Assembly (NCBI GenBank): GCA_964035795.1
Contig: OZ038320.1
Location: 15,507,651-15,571,650, forward strand
DNA: 64,000 bases
DNA from: Pterobdella sp. o SKG-2022
Lineage: Eukaryota > Annelida > Clitellata > Hirudinida > Piscicolidae
Direction of reading: 5' to 3'
In this document: positions 55,942 to 64,000 of the stretch, piece by piece
Numbering within the stretch: position 1 is the stretch's first letter
Layout: every line of letters starts with the position of its first letter
Program-made: the position numbers and the translations under genes
The notes under the pieces: generated by a model
The model's database searches: none
What the model saw: the letters and a program-made list of their open reading frames with translations, nothing else
What the model was told of the DNA's origin: nothing

Positions 55942-55945
55942 TCAA
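55927..55945 (-). repeat. piggyBac right terminal inverted repeat with TCAA
   Basis: CTGGGCGTTAATGGG (55927-55941) then TCAA, the decayed target-site copy. Confidence 0.93.
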
Positions 55946-56229
55946 GAAGGAAAAAACCTCATCGATTTGATGTAGAGCTCGTCTTTTTGAATTCTTCAAA
56001 TTTTGAATTTTTTTTTTTTATTTGAAGTTTAATCTCGTTTTGAATGTTTTTGCTCAATCCCGTCAATTTTGTTTGTTCGAAATGTATAAATTAGTTGATT
56101 TTCTTTGTTTTTCTTTCAATAAAAAAAAAATGTTTGTTGGTAGAAATTTTTGAACCTATTTTTGTTTCAGAATTTGTTTGAAATTTAGTTTAAAAGTCCA
56201 AAAAGCAGTCTCAGAAGTCATTTACACGA
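55946..56229. other. AT-rich spacer
   Basis: Nothing recognised between the piggyBac element and the next LINE. Confidence 0.4.
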
Positions 56230-57230
56230 ATACGTTCTTATTATCTTATTATTATTAATATTATTATTGTTATTTGCTTTCTCACGTCTAAACCGGTTAT
56301 GAATTTGGTGACGAGCTTTTTTCGAAAGCCTAGGGTGACCACAATCTAATTTGCTTGACTCCTTTCCAGCACTTTTCTTAAAATGAACCCACTACTAAGT
56401 ACTGCTGATTTTTGTATTATTTCAAACGATATACTTACGCCAATGAATTTAAGATAACTAGTTTATCTATTTGTTATTGTAAATAAGTTATCGGTCTGAA
56501 ATTTGATGGTATGTTTCCTTTATTTGGTCTTTTGGTATCAGTACTGTTCTACCTCAAGCTAGCCATTTAGGTACATTACCCAAATGGAAAATTGAGACCT
56601 TCCATGGTGGTATTTTGCCACAAGCATCTTATCATTTCTGTTGTAATACTAATCTCTTTTTGTCGGCGCATTTCTTTTCATTGTGTTTCACATTTTTAAA
56701 CCAACTTGCTTTTTCAGTGTGCTTCGCCGAATTTCCGCATATATTTTTCTAAACTTCTTTTTTACTTTTTTTTTCTGGTATACTTTTATTTCTTCTTGTT
56801 TATTCATTTCTTGATAAAATCTTTTTTGGTTATTTTCGAATAATTTATTTCGGTAATGTTGTTTCATTCTTTCAGTATATCTTTTTATTTTTGCTGTTAT
56901 TGCTATAATGTTTCGTACAAGTTCTTCTTTCACCTGGTTCATACACTTTTTATCACGTTTATACTTTTTTTTTAAATACTCATGGGCTGTATATTTATTT
57001 CGTTTACTTTCCTCTAATCTTGATAAATCTTTACGGAAATCTTTTAATTTATTTTTTAATCTAATTTTCCATGGAGGATTTTTAACATTATTATAAATCT
57101 TTTTTGGTACCCCCAATTCCTCAGTTATTTTAGCTCTACCAAGTATTAAAATATTTGTTTTTCTTAATGTATTTCTCGGTATTAAATTTTTTATTTCATT
57201 TATTTTATCATTTTATTTGGAATATATTTT
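56230..57230 (-). pseudogene. R4/Dong-like LINE, copy G (reverse, internally deleted)
   Basis: Minus strand, 3' end first in plus coordinates: ATT repeats (56236-56275) as tail, then the 3' UTR matching copies A and D (ACCGGTTATGAATTTGG, CCTAGGGTGACC). Near 56490 it jumps to the N-F-R-P-I-T position, so the RT core and the whole nuclease are deleted. The rest is the pre-RT region: open frame 57116-56688 reading MGVPKKIYNNVKNPPWKIRL, LSRLEESKRNKYTAHEYLKK, MNQVKEELVRNIIAITAKIK and LFENNQKRFYQEMNKQEE. Its 5' end is truncated at text equal to SKNIKYIPNK. Confidence 0.85.
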
Positions 57231-57767
57231 TTTTTTCAAAGTGCGTTTATCTTCAAAGAAAGGTTACAAAAACTATCTAAAAAAATCTTTTGTTGCATGC
57301 AACATCTCTACAAAAATAGGAAAACCTTGTCACACATGGTCTTTAATTTTTCATAGAAACGTAATGCTTTTGAAGAAGGTCTTCCGAAGAAACTAAAGGG
57401 ACAAAAAATTGGAAAAAAAGAAGATTTTGTGGTGAGCGTCTCATGTTCTTCAAATATGATGCGAACGTTAAGTATTATGATATTATTTGACCTTTTGCCG
57501 TCTTCTAATACATTTAGTGAAAATTCATCAATAAATCATGTGTAAGGCTAATCCTTTACTAATGGTTGGCGTGTTCGAATCATTAAAAGTGTTTCATTCT
57601 TTGAAAAAAAATTATACTTTTTTTATTATATGACTTATGAATTTACCTTGAATAGTTAAGTACAATTTGTAGTTAACTTATGTTAAAAAATTGTTTAAGG
57701 AAAATGTTTCAGCCTCGTATTTAACAGCTTTGATATTATCATTTAAAAACATATCAACGTTAAGGAG
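57231..57767. other. AT-rich DNA, nothing recognised
   Basis: 57240-57540 is somewhat less AT-rich but no frame shows a known domain. Confidence 0.4.
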
Positions 57768-57866
57768 GTACTTGAAAATGTTACATTGATAACGAAAAAC
57801 TTCGTGATTTTAATAAAAACTATTATTGCTCATAAATCTTATTTTATTGTGGCTCGTGAAAATCAA
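57768..57866 (+). repeat. Dispersed ~95-bp repeat, copy 5
   Basis: TACTTGAAAATGTTACATTG, ATAACGAAAAACTTCGTGA, then CATAAATCTTATTTTATTG and TGGCTCGTGAAAATCAA: all blocks of copy 1 in order. Confidence 0.65.
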
Positions 57867-59010
57867 CATATCAACGTTCCATTTCCAGTTAATGAAATTT
57901 TAATAAAATTGCTCAATACTTATATTCATCTCCTATAAAAATTTCCCTTAGTAAATTTATAATTATTTTGAACTTTTTTTATTCATTTCCAATTTGGAAT
58001 ATTTTAGAACTAATTTTTTTCTTTTTATTAATCAATTATCCAAAAACTAATAAGTTTTTAGAAAACTCTCATCATTAAAAAAATGCTGATAGTATGTTTT
58101 TTTTTGTTTTTTTCGACACCTATTTTTAAAATAATATTTACTATATTCAAATCCTCTTTTTTCATCTACATACGACTGATAAACTATTAGGATGAGACCG
58201 CTAAATAATTAAGCAAGTTATAATTATGCTTAAGCGATGTCATCCATGGATTATTAATGAATTAATGTACAATTTTTTTTGTTTATGTGCAATTTATAGA
58301 AAACAAATTTTATAGAAAAATCTTTGTTGAGGTTATAATATTTTTTTAATATGAATGTTGATTTGATTTTTTAAATTAAGTTATTTTTCAAAACTTAATC
58401 TTTTTAACTATCATTTCATAAAATGGTTTTGGATTTTTGAATAATTTATACGTGCGATAAAATTAGAGAACATTGAAAACGTAGGAAAAAAAAGTTGTGT
58501 AAAAATACTCTCAAAATGTAAGAAAAATTGAATTAACTTTTTATATTTTCTTGTATATTTTTCACGTTAATTTCTATATTAAATTAAACTCAAATTTAAT
58601 GAAACAAAAAGATAAAGCTTTTCTTATATTTTTTTATTATAAAACTAAGCTTTTGGATACAAAAGAAAATCATCTTCAGGAAAATAACACAAACTCTGTA
58701 ACGTCGTGGTGACAGTGACTGTAAAAAATCAGAAATTTTAAAAAAGACCAAACCAAATAACAAAATTAATATACCATTTGAACAGTTTATTTGCTGTACA
58801 ATTTACCCGAAATATTTTTATACTGGAAAGTGGACCTTGAAAGCAAATTGAAAGGGTAGTTTATTGGCTTATCAACAGCCTTGAAATTCATAGAGCCTTT
58901 TTTTCAATAATATTTTCGTCCAACTAAACTTTAATAGCAATGTGTTATTGTTTTATTAAATTCAGATAGGCAATACAATTAGTGAAGTTACATTAATTTT
59001 TTTAGTTATA
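57867..59010. other. AT-rich DNA, nothing recognised
   Basis: Only short open frames; a weak core-like AAAGCTTTTC at about 58615 may be a remnant of the dispersed repeat. Confidence 0.4.
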
Positions 59011-59011
59011 G

Positions 59012-59176
59012 TTCAATTTTATCAGTAAACTTCAAATTATGAGGATTTATAAGAACACGTAAAAAAATTTTTTTATTTAGATAAAATTTTAGTTAAATAA
59101 AAAATAAAAAATGAAAAAAATTTTTTTCTACGTGTTTTTATAAATCCTCATAATTTGAAGTTTACTGGTAAAATTC
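59012..59176. repeat. Long inverted repeat (about 58-60 bp arms, about 45-nt spacer)
   Basis: Left arm about 59012-59070 (AGTAAACTTCAAATTATGAG, GATTTATAAGAACACGTA) and right arm about 59115-59176 (TACGTGTTTTTATAAATCC, TCATAATTTGAAGTTTACT) are reverse complements with only a few mismatches. It could be a small MITE or a fold-back duplication; no target duplication is obvious. Confidence 0.85.
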
Positions 59177-59479
59177 AAGTTTACGAAAGAACCTACGATG
59201 TCTTTAAAAAACTAGTTATAGTTTATGAAAAAAGATGAAACGAATTGAAAAAATGAGAGAAAATTTTTATGGAAAATCAAACCAATTACGAGTATGATTA
59301 TAGTGGCATTAACTTCAGGAGTTTCTAGACCACTGAGTATTATGAACTTTGAATGCAATGTAACCTAATGTAAGTTTTCTTAGATATGGCAATTTGAAAA
59401 ATAACTATGCAAGTAGAACTAAATAAATGAAACAGTTAACTAAGGTTATATGAAAAAAAGTTCTGTTGTTTAAAACAAA

Positions 59480-61740
59480 AGCAAAATAAAAGACCGAAAA
59501 AGTTTGATAACACCACCTGCTTCGGAACTTTCAACGTGCGAGGTTTTACATCATCCACCAAACAAGAATCACTAATGCGAGACTTTGCAAAATACAAGCT
59601 TACTTTTGCAAGAATTCAAAAATAAAAAATGAACTCTCTCAAAAACGAGAAAACAACACTCTTCTATCATTTAAACCAACAAATAAGCACTATGGGTTTG
59701 GCATAGTCTACAAAAACACAACTGAAATCATCAAAAAAGATTTGATATCAGACAGAGTAATGAATGTCATTGTGAGAATAAATAAAAAAACCTTTTCTAT
59801 GGTTAGAGTGTATGGACCAACTCAAGTGAGAGCTCTAGCAGATGAAAATGAAGATCACATTTATAGAAGAGCTTCAATCCACAAAAGAGAAACAACTTAA
59901 AAACACTACACTCATTCTTTTAGGTGACTTCAATGCTAAACTTGGAAATAAAAAAAATATGGTTACAGGCAGCTTTGGAAGAAGAAGGCAAAACAGCAAT
60001 GGAACATTCCTCTATAAACTCCTATCAACAAAAAACCTCATAGCTACACACTTGCTTCAAACAAAAGGCAAAAAACATAATAACACGAGAAGGCACAAGG
60101 AAAATAGGCAATAAACTTATCCCAATCTTCAACAAAATTGACTATAATCATGCCAGCCAAACACAAATAGAGAATAGTTTCAGCAAAATCTCACAATGGC
60201 ATGGAAACCCTCTCTGACCATAGACTAGTCAAAACAACTATTCTAAACACTAAACCTTATCAAGTGCACTCAAAGTCAAATTCAAACAAAAAAATAATCT
60301 TAGAAATGGATAATCAAGAGCACCAGCTTGATTACAAACTCAAAACACAACAACTTTTGAATAGGATACATTTTTCATCCACCAAAAGTATGCTGAGAAG
60401 CTTGAAAAAAATAGCAGAAAAAAAATTCCCAAATAAAAGCAAAAATAATCTCAAGCCATGGAACAATCACCCAGAACTAACAGAACTGTCTAGAAAACAA
60501 AAAGACACTTGGCTAAAAATGAGAACAAAATGCAAAACAATACAGAATATGAAAAGCTAAAACAATTGAGAAAGCAACAAATAAAGCAGCTTAACCGCAA
60601 AGCCAAAATACATTATGTTAATTGGCTAGATAGGCAACTACTGAAAATTAAAAGATGCTCTGATAACATGAAAATTTTTCAAGCTGTCAAATTTTTGAAA
60701 ATGAAAAACTCTTGCAAAGTAACAAGTCATATAGAAGACATTGAAAATTACTTCAAGAAGAAGTTCAGTCCAGATGTCTCAGCCATCCATCCAATACAAC
60801 TAACCCCTCCAAAAACTTTTGATAGAATAATAAATATTGAAGAAGTTTGAAATGCAATAAAAAAACTTAAAAATGGAAAATGCCAAGACAATGAAGGTAT
60901 TACTGCTGAACTTGTAAAATATGCTGATAAGAGTATAATTAAATTAATAACCGATGAATTAAATCAAGCCATTTCATTGCGAAAAAGCATCTGTATTAAC
61001 TCTGTCATTCTTATACCCATTCCCAAACCACACAAATTTCCAAAACAAATGGCAAAATACAACCTCAAAGTAAACCCTCAAAAAACAGAAATAACCACAC
61101 TAAAACCTACCAGCCTCGATAATATAAAAACAAAAAAACTAGGAACATACCTATCAATGGATAAAGAAATTTCCCACAGAAAAGCCCTAACTCTATGAAC
61201 AGTTGCTATGAACAAATTGTGGATACTGTGGCACAAAAACAAAATTAGCCAAAACAAAAAACTGAGAATGTTCAACGCATATATTCTTCCCATATTGCTT
61301 TACAACTGTGGCACATGGTCATTGACGAAAACAGGCGAGGAAAAGCTAGACGCTTTCCATGGACGTCTTCTTCGAAGGGTCATAGGCGTTTTTTGGTCAG
61401 AAAAAATCTCTAATGAAGAATTTTATTGCAAAACTAGCCAAATAAAACTCAGCTCCACAATAAGAAACAGAAGACTCACCTTACTAGCACACATACTAAG
61501 ATTGAGTCCAGACTCGTCTGCGCAAACATCAATGGATGCGTTCTTCCAAGCTCCAATCAAACCAACCCGAGGCCGACCAAAAACTACATAAGTGTCCGTT
61601 CTAAAAATTTCCTCAAATCTCTCAATATCAATTTAAATAACCTTTAAGATTTGCCTGAAATAAGAACAACTGCCACTGACAAAAAACAATGGAAAAAACT
61701 TATAGGCAATTGACAATATTCTTAACTATGTTTTTTTCAA
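59480..61740 (+). pseudogene. APE-type LINE with RT core deleted
   Basis: Endonuclease: CFGTFNVRGFTSSTKQES (59519-59572), then LRMDQL-like decay, TLILLGDFNAKLGNKK (59908-59955, G-D-F-N box kept), GSFGRRRQNSNGTFLYKLL, METLSDHRLVKTTI (S-D-H-R, 60201-60242). Linker: NLKPWNNHPELTELSRKQKD, then AIKKLKNGKCQDNEGITAEL (RT block 1, 60852-60915) and INSVILIPIPKPHK. At about 61050 the text jumps to KYNLKVNPQKTEITTLKP, so RT blocks with the catalytic Asp residues are lost. The tail is good: AYILPILLYNCGTWSLTKTG, DAFHGRLLRRVIGVFWSEKI, RRLTLLAHILRLSP, PTRGRPKTT. It ends with an AATAAATAAATAAA tail at about 61755-61772. Confidence 0.88.
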
Positions 61741-61774
61741 AAAAATGAAAGTTTGAATAAATAAATAAAATAAG

Positions 61775-62255
61775 TTTCAAATATTAAGAAAATATTTGTT
61801 GAAATTTAATTAATGTTATTAACTCCAATAAAGTTAAGGAGGTTTGATTTAAAAATGATACGCAAATGAATTTCAAAATTTTTTTCGCATATCAAAATAA
61901 AACTCAGTTTTTTGACAATAAGAAACAATTTTGAAGATAAAAGTGAAAAAATTCAAGCTGAACGAGCTTCAAAGTTTTAAAAATCTAAGCGTTTTACCAT
62001 ATATGATGCAGTTAATATGTAAATATATAATTTTTTTTTCTATGTGGAGTAGCAAAAAGATTTTCGCAATGCAAACTTGTCAATTAAGTTGTTTACACTT
62101 CCTTTCAGAGCTTTTGGAAGCTTTTATTTTTTTAATTCTTGTTTATACCATTTATAAAACTTCAATGCATATTAGCCCGCTATCATTATTATATAATGTA
62201 TATCTGTTTAAATAATTAAATAAATTTTAAAGAATAATTTAATGAATGAATAGAA
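61775..62255. other. AT-rich DNA, nothing recognised
   Basis: An open plus-strand frame 61931-62215 is rich in hydrophobic residues but has no recognisable motif and looks like chance. Confidence 0.4.
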
Positions 62256-62424
62256 TTAGATATATATAAATAAAAAGAAATAAATATATATATATATGTA
62301 TATATATGAATATAAATATGTATATATATAAATATAAATATGTATATATATATGTATATATATGAATATAAATATGTATATATATAAATATAAATATGTA
62401 TATATATAAATATAAATATGTATG
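62256..62424. repeat. AT-rich minisatellite/microsatellite
   Basis: Repeats built from ATATATGTATATATA and AATATAAATATGTATATA units of about 28 bases, running into the gap. Confidence 0.95.
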
Positions 62425-62624
62425 NNNNNNNNNNNNNNNNNNNNNNNNNNNNNNNNNNNNNNNNNNNNNNNNNNNNNNNNNNNNNNNNNNNNNNNNNNNN
62501 NNNNNNNNNNNNNNNNNNNNNNNNNNNNNNNNNNNNNNNNNNNNNNNNNNNNNNNNNNNNNNNNNNNNNNNNNNNNNNNNNNNNNNNNNNNNNNNNNNNN
62601 NNNNNNNNNNNNNNNNNNNNNNNN
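62425..62624. other. Assembly gap (200 N)
   Basis: Second placeholder-sized gap, again inside a simple repeat. Confidence 0.99.
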
Positions 62625-63947
62625 TGTCGAAGTTTTAAAAAACAAACACGTCTTGCCAACAAATTAAATCAACTAAAATATGAAACCTTTGATAGAAAAC
62701 CCAAAACTTTTATCAATATTTTGCAGTAATATTGTATAATATTGTTTAATATAGTGAAAATCTCAATTCTATCTTTTGAAGCATTAAAAAAAATTGTTGG
62801 TTTCAAAAAAGTGAGTAAAGCAATGTATTTAAATTCTAAAAGCATTTGACCATCAAATGACTTTTATGCGTGCCTATGTAGTTTTGTATGTTGCTTTATA
62901 TACCTCATGCTTGTTTTATGTCTTTTAACACGTTTTAATGCAAAATTCATTTTCTCCTTTTTTTCTTTAAGAGCTTTCCAAACAATTTTTCTCTGAATTC
63001 ATTCCAAAAAGTTCGATTAAAAATTAACAGCTCACATGCCAAAACAAGCAAAATTAACATTGAGTCTACGATAACACGCTTTTTTCCAGAAATCATGGGT
63101 GGAATCTAAATTTGAAAAACTCTTTTGATGTCTTTTACTGTATTCTTCAAATTCAATTTTTTTCAATTTTCACAAATTTCTTAAATGTTCTACTTTTTAA
63201 GTTATTTATAATTTTTTTAAAACCCTCTAATTTCTTTTTCAGTTTAAATGTCTTAAATACATTGACTAAAGATTATGAATTCATTTGAATAAATGAGACA
63301 TGAATTATTTAAATGTACTTCTTAAAAATCATTCGAAAAATTGTTTAGATTCTCAATAAATCAAAATAAAAATTATTCATTTTATTCACTTTTAGAAAAC
63401 TTCATGGAATATAATTAAATTTCCTTAGTAGTTTCAAACCATTAAATTGTGATCACTGGTTTCAAGCGAAAACCGCGTAAATTATATTTATCGAAAGTTA
63501 AATTTTTTTAATATGATTTGATTACTTGAAAGAATTTATGTCAAAGAAGAGGATAAAAAGAAATAATTACTTGATAACTCTAAACAGTTTTTTCAAAACG
63601 CGATTTCTTGTACCACAATATCTAATAATTTAAAATAAAAATTTTAAAAATATGAATAAACATCAAAGATTAAATCTTCATTAAAACAATCAGAAGCAAT
63701 CTTGGAAGACATGAACAGTTTGACTATAACATTTTCCTAATTGCATTTAAATGAACGACTATAGAATTCGTATAAAAAACTATCGATCAAAATCTTTGGA
63801 AATTATTGCTAAAACTCTGCATTCAAACACTTAATTAATAATAATTATAATTAATTTAGTAACTGAGAGATAATAATTGAATTACTATAATAAATTTAAT
63901 TATATTTTCTTCTCAATTAATTTTCAAAAATTGAGAATTTTTTCTAG
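62625..63947. other. AT-rich DNA, nothing recognised
   Basis: No supported coding region or repeat family. A minus-strand open stretch around 62990-63110 (IPPMISGKKRVIVDSM) was considered and left unassigned. Confidence 0.4.
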
Positions 63948-64000
63948 ATTTCTGTTATCTCAGCATCCGAGGTCATGCGTATTCTGGACGCTACGTACGG
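63948..64000 (+). CDS. Possible exon start at the right edge
   Basis: A pyrimidine tract and TTTTTTCTAG (63938-63947) precede 53 bases of balanced composition that are open in all three frames (for example FCYLSIRGHAYSGRYVR or ISVISASEVMRILDATY). The sharp change from the surrounding AT-rich DNA and the acceptor-like site suggest a 5' exon border cut by the window. Frame and product unknown. Confidence 0.35.
   Translation, partial: MSVISASEVMRILDATY

Overview
This is a eukaryotic, very AT-rich (roughly three quarters A+T by eye) stretch of animal genomic DNA that is mostly mobile-element debris. It shows split exons with canonical AG/GT borders, many LINE-type reverse-transcriptase relics, a piggyBac element, a tRNA-derived SINE, microsatellites and two 200-N assembly gaps. 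The spliced immunoglobulin gene resembles the Dpr/DIP/lachesin group of neural cell-adhesion proteins, so a protostome-like invertebrate is the best guess. No species can be named from the sequence alone.

Layout. (1) 1-15 kb: a gene on the minus strand whose exons I could place by reading frame, splice borders and phase (12.1, 10.8, 10.6, 8.3, 7.0 and 1.7 kb). They spell one complete immunoglobulin V-like domain and parts of later Ig domains. Its introns hold a minus-strand LINE 3' end (4.0-4.6 kb), a Gypsy-like pol scrap (5.3 kb), a SINE scrap and several copies of an undescribed ~95-bp repeat. (2) 15.3-25.6 kb: APE-type LINE relics, an L2/CR1-like LINE, an RNase H LINE nested in another LINE with a 10-bp target duplication, a Penelope-like GIY-YIG end, and a long ATAC microsatellite with a gap. 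(3) 25.9-42.3 kb and 47.4-52.6 kb: head-to-tail copies of LINEs with a C-terminal restriction-like nuclease (R2 superfamily, probably R4/Dong clade). Several 3' tails are (AAT)n and abut the 5' part of the next element directly. Between and around them lie L2/CR1-like fragments and a 3.3-kb APE LINE. (4) 52.6-57.2 kb: a PHD-type LINE ORF1 fragment, a piggyBac element with matching 15-bp terminal inverted repeats, and a minus-strand R4/Dong-like copy. (5) 57.2-64 kb: a near-perfect long hairpin, an internally deleted APE LINE, a second AT-rich microsatellite with a gap, and a possible exon at the right edge.

No LINE copy reads as an intact open frame; all carry stops, frameshifts or deletions. 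The only convincing host gene is the Ig gene. The most interesting architecture is the stacking of R4/Dong-like elements on AAT repeats. This fits a LINE group that targets TAA microsatellites and carries such repeats itself, both as its 3' tail and as a poly-Asn coding tract.
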